Notes under the pieces: generated by a model
The model's input: only the letters and a program-made list of their open reading frames with translations
What the model was told of the DNA's origin: nothing
Database searches by the model: none
Shown here: piece by piece, positions 52,047-60,105 of the stretch
Layout of the letters: each line of letters starts with the position of its first letter
How positions within the stretch are numbered: the stretch's first letter is position 1
Assembly: GCA_964449135.1 (NCBI GenBank)
Contig: CAYUXZ010000002.1
Location: 1-64,000, forward strand
DNA length: 64,000 nucleotides
Reading direction: 5' to 3'
From: SZAS-103 sp964449135
Lineage (GTDB): Bacteria > Pseudomonadota > Gammaproteobacteria > Xanthomonadales > Xanthomonadaceae
Position numbers and translations under genes: made by a program

Positions 52047-54341
52047 ATGCCCGCACCCGGTAGCCCGCCCGTGACACCCGCCGGAAAACAGCAGGCGACC
52101 CATCCGGGCGAATTCCCGACGATTCCCGGGCATCGCCTGTTGCGGCGCCTGGGCCAGGGCGGCATGGCGACCGTGTATCTGGCAATGCAGGAATCGCTGG
52201 ATCGGCCGGTCAGCATCAAGGTGATGGAGCGCGAGGCGCTCACCGACGAAACCAGCAAGTCGCGCTTCGAGCACGAGGCGCGCACGATCGCCAAGCTCTC
52301 GCACCCGTGCATCGTCAACATCTACGAAGTCGGGCGCACGGCGGACGGGCGTATGTACTACATCATGCCCTACCTGCCCAACGGCGACCTCGCGCAGCGC
52401 GATCTGTCGAACAACGAGGCACGCATCGTCGAAGTGCTGCGCGCGCTGCTGTCCGCGCTCGGCTACGCGCATGCGCGCGGCATCGTGCATCGCGACGTCA
52501 AGGAAGAGAACGTCCTGTTCGACGCCGCCGACCGGCCGCTGCTCACCGATTTCGGCATCGCCCTGTCCAAGCGCGACACCTCGCGCATCACCACCGCGGG
52601 CCTGGCGGTCGGCAGCTCCGGCTACATGGCGCCCGAGCAGGCCCGCGGCGACGAAGTCGACGGCCGCGCCGACCTCTACAGCGTGGGCGTGCTCGCCTAC
52701 GACCTGCTCACCGGCGAGCTGCCGTTCAAGTCGAACGACGCGCTCGCATTGGCGCTGATGCACGCGCAGAAGGAAGTGCCACGGCTGCCGTCCTCGAAGC
52801 GCCATTGGCAGACGTTCATCGACAAGGCGATGGCGAAGCAGCCGGCGATGCGCTTCCGCAACGCGCAGGCGATGATGCACGCGCTCGACGCCGTCGCGCA
52901 CCGCACCGGCAGCAACATCGGCGCGCGGATCCTGCGCAAGACCGACCACGCGCTCGAAGGCCAGATCTGGAAGAAACCCGCGGTACTCGCGCTCGGTGGC
53001 GTGTTGCTGGTCGGTGGCGGGCTGTTCGCCGTGCGCGATCGCCTTCCGCATTTCGGATCGCGCGCGGGCACACAGGCCGCGACGGCCGCCATGTCCGCGC
53101 CCGCAGCCGTCGTGGCGCATACGGCTCCTCCCGCGCCCAAGCCCGTCGTCGCCGCGCCCGCGCCGATCGTCGCGGCGCCCACACCATCACCCGCACCCGC
53201 GAGCACGGCCGTTGCCGCAGCCACAAACCCTACATCCGCCGCTGTTGCCCCGCCGCCCGCCGCCGCGACGCCAATCTCGCCGACAACGACACCGGCCGCC
53301 GCGACGCCATCGGCAACCGCCTCGATCGCGCCCGACGCGGCCGTGCTTGGCGCCGCGCGCGACGCGATCGCGCATGGCAACCTCACCGCGCCGCCGGGCG
53401 AGAGCGCGGTGGACCTCGGCCTGATGGCCTGGAAACTTGCGCCGGGTTCGGCCGATTCGAACAAGCTCATCGGAGACACGCTCGCCGCGATGTCCGCGCA
53501 ACAGGCGCGCGCGATCGCGCAGAACAGCGACAAGAACGACAAGCGCGTGCTGGACATGCAGAAGAAGGCGCAATTGCTCGCCGACGCGACGATCGCCGAG
53601 ACCGCTCCGGCCTGGCGCGGCTACCAGACCGCACTCGCGAATGCGCTGGCCAAACGCGCGGGCCAGGCGACCGTCGCGCCCGACACCGCCGCGCTGCTGC
53701 GCACCGACACGCTGGCGAAACAGATGAACCTCGCCGACCCCTACAACCGCGCGAAGACGCGCGAGATCGCGCTCGCGAAAGCCGCGCAGGCTTCGGCGAA
53801 GCCTGCGGCTGTCGCGGCCGTCGCGCCGGTCGCGGCCGCACCGGTGAGCGGAAACTACGTGCCGCTGCGCGGCGCGGCGCTCGCGCGCGGCGAAGTCACC
53901 CGCCACGAGTACGCGCAGTTCGTCAACGCGACCCAGCGCCCCGCGGCGGATTGCTCGACCCGCAAGATCTTCTCCGCGATGCTCGGCCGCCATCGCAACT
54001 GGACGCAACCCGGCTTCGACCAGGGCGACGATGCACCAGTGGTCTGCGTGAGCTGGAGCGATGCGAACGCCTATGTGCAGTGGCTGAACTCGCGCGGCGG
54101 CGCGCGCTATCGCCTGCCCAACGTCGCCGACTGGAACGAGACGGGCAATGCCGGTGGCGGCGCGCCCGCGATCGACGCGCGCTTCAACAACTGGCTGTCG
54201 GACTGCGCGAGCGATTGCGGGCAGCACCTGGTCGCCGGACGCAACTGGCGCGACCACAACTCGAGCAACCCGAACGCGCACGGCGCCGACAAGGGATACG
54301 ACGACGTCGGCTTCCGCGTGGTGCGCGAGGGCGGCCGCTGA
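52047..54341 (+). CDS. Membrane Ser/Thr protein kinase with helical insert and FGE/SUMF1-like domain
   Basis: 764 residues, tandem paralogue of the preceding gene, nearly identical over the kinase domain (about 28-290): LGQGGMATVY, VSIK Lys58, HRDVKEEN (148-155), DFG (168-170), GSSGYMAPEQARG with the normal Tyr. Membrane helix about 310-330, Ala/Pro/Thr linker, then an extra helical TPR-like module (about 430-585) absent from its neighbour, and a C-terminal FGE-like domain (about 601-764) with CVSWSDANAYVQW, YRLPNVADWNE, NNWLSDCASDC, GRNWRDH and GFRVVR. The four ectodomain cysteines match those of the paralogue. ATG 52047; the upstream extension is not conserved. Confidence 0.9.
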   Translation: MPAPGSPPVTPAGKQQATHPGEFPTIPGHRLLRRLGQGGMATVYLAMQESLDRPVSIKVMEREALTDETSKSRFEHEARTIAKLSHPCIVNIYEVGRTADGRMYYIMPYLPNGDLAQRDLSNNEARIVEVLRALLSALGYAHARGIVHRDVKEENVLFDAADRPLLTDFGIALSKRDTSRITTAGLAVGSSGYMAPEQARGDEVDGRADLYSVGVLAYDLLTGELPFKSNDALALALMHAQKEVPRLPSSKRHWQTFIDKAMAKQPAMRFRNAQAMMHALDAVAHRTGSNIGARILRKTDHALEGQIWKKPAVLALGGVLLVGGGLFAVRDRLPHFGSRAGTQAATAAMSAPAAVVAHTAPPAPKPVVAAPAPIVAAPTPSPAPASTAVAAATNPTSAAVAPPPAAATPISPTTTPAAATPSATASIAPDAAVLGAARDAIAHGNLTAPPGESAVDLGLMAWKLAPGSADSNKLIGDTLAAMSAQQARAIAQNSDKNDKRVLDMQKKAQLLADATIAETAPAWRGYQTALANALAKRAGQATVAPDTAALLRTDTLAKQMNLADPYNRAKTREIALAKAAQASAKPAAVAAVAPVAAAPVSGNYVPLRGAALARGEVTRHEYAQFVNATQRPAADCSTRKIFSAMLGRHRNWTQPGFDQGDDAPVVCVSWSDANAYVQWLNSRGGARYRLPNVADWNETGNAGGGAPAIDARFNNWLSDCASDCGQHLVAGRNWRDHNSSNPNAHGADKGYDDVGFRVVREGGR

Positions 54342-54394
54342 GCGCCGCGTCACCCGCTTCGAACCCTGCCGAACCCGCGCGCGCGCCGCTGCGT

Positions 54395-55021
54395 GTGCTG
54401 TTCGTCACCGGCCTGCTCACGCTGCTGCCGATCTGGCTGACCTGGGTCGTCTTCAAGTTCGTGTTCGGGCTGCTGTCCGACCTGAGCAAGCCGGCGATCG
54501 GGCCGTTGCTCGCCGAAATCGCGCGCGAGCATCCGCAGTTCGGGTGGCTCGCCGATGCCTGGGCGCTGACCGCGATCGGCGTGGTCGCCACGGTGCTGCT
54601 GATCCTGCTCGTCGGCTGGTTCGCGCGGCGCGTCGCCGGACAACGCGTGCTGGAATGGTTCGACGCCGCGATCCGCCGTATCCCGCTCGCGAAAACGGTA
54701 TATGGCAGCGCGCGACAACTGCTCGACCTGATGTCCTCGCCGCCCGACGGCGGCGGCCAGCGCGTGGTGCTGGTGTCGTTCCCGCACGCGGGCACGAAGA
54801 CGGTGGGTTTCGTCACGCGCACGTTCCGCGACGACGCGAGCGGTCGCGAACACGCGGCGGTGTTCGTGCCGACCACGCCCAACCCGACCGGCGGTTACCT
54901 GCTCGTCGTGCCGGTCGAGGACGTGATCCCGACCGACTGGAGCGTGGACCAGGCGATGACTTTCATCATTTCCGGCGGAGCGGTCTCGCCAGGGCAGATG
55001 CCTTTCTCGCCTTCACCGTGA
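54395..55021 (+). CDS. DUF502 inner-membrane protein
   Basis: 208 residues from GTG 54395. Two membrane helices, VTGLLTLLPIWLTWVVFKFVFGLL at the N-terminus and ALTAIGVVATVLLILLVGWF near 55-75, followed by family motifs RRIPLAKTVYGSARQLLD, VLVSFPHAG, VGFVTRTF, VFVPTTPNPTGGYLLVVP and MTFIISGGAVSP. Function of DUF502 is unknown. The true start may be further upstream: homologues have about ten residues before the first helix, and the only in-frame candidate is CTG 54338, overlapping the kinase stop (CTGA) with GAGGG upstream. Probably co-transcribed with the kinase. Confidence 0.82.
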   Translation: MLFVTGLLTLLPIWLTWVVFKFVFGLLSDLSKPAIGPLLAEIAREHPQFGWLADAWALTAIGVVATVLLILLVGWFARRVAGQRVLEWFDAAIRRIPLAKTVYGSARQLLDLMSSPPDGGGQRVVLVSFPHAGTKTVGFVTRTFRDDASGREHAAVFVPTTPNPTGGYLLVVPVEDVIPTDWSVDQAMTFIISGGAVSPGQMPFSPSP

Positions 55022-55136
55022 CCTTCGGCCCGTGCGGCGCGCGCCGCGCGACCGCATCCTGCGCTCCGGCCGACGCCGTCCGTTCGCCCGATATCTCCGG
55101 GCCCGCCCTTACGCATTCATCGAACCAGGAATCTCC

Positions 55137-56957
55137 ATGCAAAAGTCCGTACTCGTGCTCGCGATCGCCGCCACCTTGCTGGCCGCGACGCCCGCCTTCG
55201 CGCAAGATGCCGCGATGTCACCCGCCGCCACGCCATCGGCCAGCGCTCCGGCCGCCGACAAGGCCGCAAAACTCGACAAGCTCTACACGGACTTCTGGGA
55301 AGCCCAGCTCAAGCTCAACCCGGTGCAGGCGACCTTCGTCGGCGATCCGCGCTACAACGACCAGCTGCCGAACTTCCTCGCCAAGGACTACATCGAGAAG
55401 ACCAACGCATTCAACGCCGAGTGGCTCGCGAAGGCCAAGGCGATCGGTCCTGCGGGCCTGGCCGGCCAGGCGCGGCTGTCGTACGACATGTTCGTCAAGC
55501 AGCAGCAGGACGCGATCGACGGCGAGCGTTTCCACAACGAGCTGATGCCGATCGACCAGTTCAACAACCTCGCCCTGCTCGCGGTCCAGCTCGGCTCGGG
55601 CACCAACGCGCAGCCGTTCCAGACGGTCAAGGACTACGACAACTGGCTCGCGCGCGCCTCGAAGATCCCGGCGATCTACGACCAGGCGATCGCCAACATG
55701 CAGGAAGGCGTTGGCAAGGGCATCGTGCAGCCGAAGGTGCTGATGGTGAAGGTGCTCCCGCAGCTCGACGCGGTGATCAAGGACAAACCCGAGGACACCG
55801 AGTTCTGGGGTCCGATCCAGAACCTGCCCAAGGACTTCTCCGACGCCGACAAGGCACGCCTGACCGACGCCTACCGCCACCTGATCACCGATCAGTTGAT
55901 GCCGTCGTATCGCAAGCTGCGCGATTACATCGCGAACGACTACATGCAGCACACCCGCGACACCGTCGGCCTGAGCGCATTGCCCGACGGCAAGGCCTGG
56001 TACGCCTACGACGTGCGGATGATGACCACGACGAACGAAACGCCCGAACAGATCCATGCGATCGGCCTGAAGGAAGTCGCGCGCATCAAGAAGGAAATGG
56101 ACGCGCTGCGCGCGCAGGTCGGCTTCAAGGGCGACCTCAAGGCGTTCTTCCACTACCTCAACACCGATCCGAAGTTCACCTTCTCGACCAAGCAGGCCCT
56201 GCTCGACGGCTACAACGGCGTGCTCGCGAAGATCGAGAAGGGCGTGCCGACCGATTACGCGATCCACCCGAAGGCGAAGTTCGAGATCCGCCCGGTCGAG
56301 GCCTACCGCGAAAAATCAGCGGCCGGCGGTTCCTACCAGCCGCCGAGCGAGGACGGTTCGCGCCCGGGCATCTTCTACGTGAATACCTACGATCTGCCCG
56401 CGCGCAAGACCTGGGAGATGGAAGACCTGTTCCTGCACGAAGCGATCCCGGGCCACCACTTCCAGATCTCGATCCAGCAGGAGCAGACCGGCCTGCCGAT
56501 GTTCCGCCGCTTCGGCGGCGAGACCGCGTACATCGAGGGCTATGCGCTGTACTGCGAGACGATCGGCTACGAGATGGGCATGTACGCCGATCCGTACCAG
56601 AAGTTCGGCCAGCTGCAGAACGAGCAGTTCCGCGCGATGCGCCTGGTCGTGGACACCGGACTGCACGCCAAGGGCTGGACGCGCGACCAGGCGATCGCCT
56701 ACATGCTCGACAACTCGGCGATGAGCAAGACCGACGTCATCGCCGAGGTCGAGCGCTACATCGCGATGCCGGGCCAGGCGCTGGCGTACAAGACCGGCCA
56801 GATGAAGATCACCGAGCTGCGCGCGAAGGCGAAGCAGCGACTCGGCGCGAAGTTCGACGTGCGCGGCTTCCACACCGAGCTGCTCAAGGACGGCGCGTTG
56901 CCGCTGGCTGTGCTCGAGGCGAAGATCGATAGATGGGTCGCGACACAGAAGAAGTAA
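55137..56957 (+). CDS. DUF885 family secreted metallopeptidase-like protein
   Basis: 606 residues with a signal peptide (VLAIAATLLAATPAFA, cleaved near 23). The DUF885 core includes the zinc-type motif HEAIPGHHFQ near 438-447, EGYALYCETIGYEMG near 470, and LVVDTGLHAKGWTRDQAIAYML. DUF885 proteins are related to peptidase family M32-like folds and some are tripeptidyl- or dipeptidyl-type peptidases; the substrate is not known here. ATG 55137 starts the signal peptide. An intrinsic terminator follows. Confidence 0.9.
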   Translation: MQKSVLVLAIAATLLAATPAFAQDAAMSPAATPSASAPAADKAAKLDKLYTDFWEAQLKLNPVQATFVGDPRYNDQLPNFLAKDYIEKTNAFNAEWLAKAKAIGPAGLAGQARLSYDMFVKQQQDAIDGERFHNELMPIDQFNNLALLAVQLGSGTNAQPFQTVKDYDNWLARASKIPAIYDQAIANMQEGVGKGIVQPKVLMVKVLPQLDAVIKDKPEDTEFWGPIQNLPKDFSDADKARLTDAYRHLITDQLMPSYRKLRDYIANDYMQHTRDTVGLSALPDGKAWYAYDVRMMTTTNETPEQIHAIGLKEVARIKKEMDALRAQVGFKGDLKAFFHYLNTDPKFTFSTKQALLDGYNGVLAKIEKGVPTDYAIHPKAKFEIRPVEAYREKSAAGGSYQPPSEDGSRPGIFYVNTYDLPARKTWEMEDLFLHEAIPGHHFQISIQQEQTGLPMFRRFGGETAYIEGYALYCETIGYEMGMYADPYQKFGQLQNEQFRAMRLVVDTGLHAKGWTRDQAIAYMLDNSAMSKTDVIAEVERYIAMPGQALAYKTGQMKITELRAKAKQRLGAKFDVRGFHTELLKDGALPLAVLEAKIDRWVATQKK

Positions 56958-56980
56958 TCGCCGTTTTTCACCGCTTCGAG

Positions 56981-57007
56981 AAAAGACCGGCCTCGCGCCG
57001 GTCTTTT
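56981..57007 (+). terminator. Intrinsic terminator after the DUF885 gene
   Basis: Perfect 11-bp stem AAAAGACCGGC / GCCGGTCTTTT (56981-56991, 56997-57007) with loop CTCGC; the right arm ends in TTTT and continues CTTGTT. The A-rich left arm makes it potentially bidirectional. 23 bp after the stop codon. Confidence 0.9.
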
Positions 57008-57074
57008 CTTGTTGGAATCAACCTCGGCAGCGGACACGGTATCCTGTCCCCTGCCTACGCACTGGACCGCACCG

Positions 57075-57644
57075 ATGCCGCATCGTGTGATCGCCTCCCT
57101 GCTTGCTTGTTGCCTGCTCCTCATCGGCATCCAGGCCGCGGCCAAGGCTGAAAATCCGCTGATTCTCCGGATCCAGGAAACTCAACAAGCATATTCGCTC
57201 TCCGTTCCGGTCAGCAAGCTCGTCATGACCATCCCCAGGGGCGTGCCGCCGCTGAAAGCGCAGGCGCTGGAAGGCTCGCCCGACAATCCGAGGTATTTCT
57301 CCCTCACGGAAGAGAGCCGGGCGCTTTTCATCTCGGGATGGTTCGAATCGGCGGACGGGTTCAAGGGAATCGCCGCGTTCTGGCAACAGGAAACGGCGGA
57401 CTGGAAGAAGAACGGCTTGCCGGAACCGCGCGACGTATCGTTCGAGAAGATCGGCAACTGGGATGCGATCGTCTACGAGACGGCGATCCCGGAAATCACC
57501 AACTCACATATCCGCGCGCATCTGGTGCAGTCCGGCACCTGGATAGACATCCACCTATCCGTCACCACGAAGAAGTCTTCCGCCGAAAATCGTGCGCTGC
57601 TCGAATCACTGTTGCGCGGGATCTCCGTCTCCGAGAAGAAATAG
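57075..57644 (+). CDS. Unknown secreted protein
   Basis: 189 residues with a signal peptide (SLLACCLLLIGIQAAAKA, cleaved near 24). Mature part about 165 residues, beta-rich, with LSVPVSKLVMTIPRGVPPL, FSLTEESRALFISGWFE and IRAHLVQSGTWIDIHLSVTTKK; family not recognised. ATG 57075; upstream frame is not signal-like. Codon use is slightly less GC-rich than neighbours. No obvious partner. Confidence 0.72.
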   Translation: MPHRVIASLLACCLLLIGIQAAAKAENPLILRIQETQQAYSLSVPVSKLVMTIPRGVPPLKAQALEGSPDNPRYFSLTEESRALFISGWFESADGFKGIAAFWQQETADWKKNGLPEPRDVSFEKIGNWDAIVYETAIPEITNSHIRAHLVQSGTWIDIHLSVTTKKSSAENRALLESLLRGISVSEKK

Positions 57645-57709
57645 CGGCTTCAGCACGAGGTCGGCGCTTGCGGGAATCCGTCACGGGAAACGATCCGTCC
57701 GCATGGCAT

Positions 57710-58477
57710 TCAACCGCGCCGGTATTCGCGCACGTCGCCCTCGTCACGCAGGCTGAAGGGATTGAAGCGCGTGTGGGTGTCGTAGGTGTCGGCGTTCTCG
57801 CGGCGCTTGAGGAATCCGACCACCGCGTACGTGACCGGCGTGAGCACGATCTCCACGATCACCTTCATCGTCCAGTTGAACAAGATCACCTTGACGACGG
57901 TCTGGCCCTGCCAGATGCCGAGGAACGCGATCGGGTAGAACGTCAGGCTGTCGGCCGCCTCGCCGAACACGGTCGAGCCGATCGTGCGCGTCCACAGCCA
58001 GCGTCCGTTCGTCCACAGTTTCATCTTCGCCATCACGTACGAGTTGACGAAATCGCCGACCCAGAAACCGACCAGCGACGCCAGCGCAATCCGCCACGTA
58101 GCGCCGAACACGACTTCCAGCGCGGGTTGCAAGGTGGCGTTGAACGGCTCGCTGGCCGCAACCGGCATGCGGATGATCACCTGCGACATCAGGCTCGCGA
58201 ACAGCAACGCGCCGAACGCGGCCCAGGTCGCGCGGCGCGCGCGTGCATAGCCGTATACTTCGGTCATCACGTCGTCGAAGATGTAGCTGATCGGGAAGAA
58301 CAGGTTGCCCGCGCCGAACACCAGTCCGCCGATCAGCGGCCAGCTCGCCGGCACGATCGAGGTTTTCGCGGGCCCGATCAGGTTCGCGCAGAGCAGCACG
58401 CCGACCATGCCGCCGACCAGCAGGTCGTAGTAGCGGAAGTTCGTGCGATCGTGTTCGGCTTCGGTCATCGACTGCAT
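57710..58477 (-). CDS. yhhQ: Queuosine precursor transporter (YhhQ family)
   Basis: 255 residues, inner-membrane importer of preQ0/preQ1-type deazapurines for queuosine. Features: FRYYDLLVGGMVGVLLCANLIGPAKTS, LIGGLVFGAGNLFFPISYIFDDVMTEVYGYARARRATW, GDFVNSYVMAKMKLWTNGRWLWTRTIGSTVFGEAADSLTFYP, all hallmarks of the family; about six helices. ATG 58477. Lies 29 bp downstream of the beta-CASP nuclease gene on the same strand. Confidence 0.93.
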   Translation of the reverse strand: MQSMTEAEHDRTNFRYYDLLVGGMVGVLLCANLIGPAKTSIVPASWPLIGGLVFGAGNLFFPISYIFDDVMTEVYGYARARRATWAAFGALLFASLMSQVIIRMPVAASEPFNATLQPALEVVFGATWRIALASLVGFWVGDFVNSYVMAKMKLWTNGRWLWTRTIGSTVFGEAADSLTFYPIAFLGIWQGQTVVKVILFNWTMKVIVEIVLTPVTYAVVGFLKRRENADTYDTHTRFNPFSLRDEGDVREYRRG

Positions 58478-58506
58478 GCATGTGCCCCGTGTGATCGTGT
58501 CGTTAC

Positions 58507-59883
58507 TCAGACCTGCCGCGTCATGCCCGGTTGCGACAGGGTGACGTCGATGCCGAATTGCTTGCGCAATTTCCCGCTCAGCGTATCGCGCGCGGGATTC
58601 TCGCCGTGCACCAGCGCAACCGGCGGATGGTTCGGACTCGCGCCATACCACGCGATCAGGCCTTGTTGGTCCGCGTGCGCCGACAATCCGCCGACGGTAT
58701 GGATCTGCGCCTTCACCGGCACGTCGTGGCCGAACAGCTTCACGTGCCTGAGCCCGTTCACGAGCAGTCGGCCGAGCGTGCCGTCGGCCTGGTAGCCGAC
58801 GAAGATCACGTGCGCCTTCGGATTGGCGAGGTTGTTCGCGAGGTGGTGCCGCACGCGCCCGCCATTGGCCATGCCCGAGCCGGCGACGATGATCGCGCCG
58901 CTGCGCACCGCGTTGATCGTCTTGCTATCGTCGCCGCTTTCGGTGACGACGAGGTTCGGCAACCGGAACGGCGTGACGCGTCCCTGCCAGACCTTGACCG
59001 CGTCATCGTCGAACAATTCCTCGTGCTGGTCGTAGACGGCCATCACCTTCGCGGCCATCGGGCTGTCGAGGAAGATCTTCCAATCGCCGAGTTTCCAGTC
59101 GTCGAAATGCTGCGCGAACCAGTACAGCAGTTCCTGGCTGCGCCCGACCGCGAACGCGGGAATGATCACGTTGCCGCCGCCGCTGCGCGCCGACGCGAAG
59201 ATCTCGCCGAGCTCGGTCACGGTCGCCGCACGGTCCTTGTGGTTGCGGTCACCGTAGGTTGATTCCATCAGGATCAGGTCGGCGCGCGGCGGATCGGAAG
59301 GATCGCGCAGGATCGGCGTGCCCTTCATGCCGATGTCGCCGGAGAACGCCAGCGTCTTGCCGTCGGCCGACACCTCGACGATCGCCGAGCCCAGGATGTG
59401 TCCCGCATCGTGCAGCCGCAGGTTCACGCCGGGGAGGATTTGCGTGATCGCGTCGTAGGGCAGCGGACGCAGCAGTTTCAGCACCGGCGCGACGTCGTCG
59501 GCGGTGTACAACGGCTCGATTTCCGGTTCGCCGCGTTCACGGTGGCGATTGGCGGCGTCGGCGTCGTGCTGCGAGACCGAGGCGGCATCAAGCAGCATCA
59601 CCGGCAGCAGGTCGCAAGTCGCGGCCTGCGCGAAGATCGGGCCCGAGAATCCACGCTTGACCAGTAGCGGCACGCGGCCGATGTGGTCGATGTGCGCGTG
59701 GCTGAGCACGAGCGCGTCCAGCGAGGCCGGATCGAACGCGAACGGCGCGGCATTCTTCGCCTCGGCCTCGCGGCTGCCCTGCACCATCCCGCAGTCCAGC
59801 AGGATGCGTTTGCCCGCGGCTTCCAGCAGGTGGCTGGATCCGGTGACCACGCCGCCGGCCGCGCCATAGAAGGTGACTTGCAT
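58507..59883 (-). CDS. Beta-CASP metallo-beta-lactamase fold RNase
   Basis: 458 residues, CPSF73/Ysh1-like. Motifs: HAHIDHIG near 61-68 (zinc ligands), later DAGHILGSA, SGDIG, the beta-CASP insert, and GYQADGTLGRLLVNG, then HTVGGLSAHADQQGL near 405. Members are exo/endonucleases acting on RNA; the exact substrate here is unknown. ATG 59883. Upstream of and probably co-transcribed with yhhQ. Confidence 0.92.
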   Translation of the reverse strand: MQVTFYGAAGGVVTGSSHLLEAAGKRILLDCGMVQGSREAEAKNAAPFAFDPASLDALVLSHAHIDHIGRVPLLVKRGFSGPIFAQAATCDLLPVMLLDAASVSQHDADAANRHRERGEPEIEPLYTADDVAPVLKLLRPLPYDAITQILPGVNLRLHDAGHILGSAIVEVSADGKTLAFSGDIGMKGTPILRDPSDPPRADLILMESTYGDRNHKDRAATVTELGEIFASARSGGGNVIIPAFAVGRSQELLYWFAQHFDDWKLGDWKIFLDSPMAAKVMAVYDQHEELFDDDAVKVWQGRVTPFRLPNLVVTESGDDSKTINAVRSGAIIVAGSGMANGGRVRHHLANNLANPKAHVIFVGYQADGTLGRLLVNGLRHVKLFGHDVPVKAQIHTVGGLSAHADQQGLIAWYGASPNHPPVALVHGENPARDTLSGKLRKQFGIDVTLSQPGMTRQV

Positions 59884-59991
59884 GGACCGCTCCCGTTAGG
59901 CCGAAACGCGAAATTAACACGCGCGGCAGCCGTTCGGCCTGTCGTCGCCACGGCATGACCTTCGACACCCCCGCTGGCCGTAGCCGCGCCC

Positions 59992-59997
59992 TACACT
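59992..59997 (+). promoter_or_regulatory. Possible -10 (TACACT) upstream of the first M13 gene
   Basis: TACACT resembles the CTACACT -10 seen before the second M13 gene. No matching -35 is clear and it lies about 110 bp before the ATG; low confidence. Confidence 0.25.
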
Positions 59998-60105
59998 AAT
60001 GGATCGTGCGCCCACGCGGCGCGGCCAAATCCAAGATTGCAGCGTTATTCCATCCGCCTGTTTCTTCATCCATTCGTTTCTTCACCGTTCGTTTCCGGAG
60101 TTTCC

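Noticed and set aside
52307..55021. 904-codon frame that would fuse a long N-terminal part to the DUF502 protein
   Set aside because: The first 670 codons are a frame-shifted shadow of kinase 2; only the last part has family motifs.
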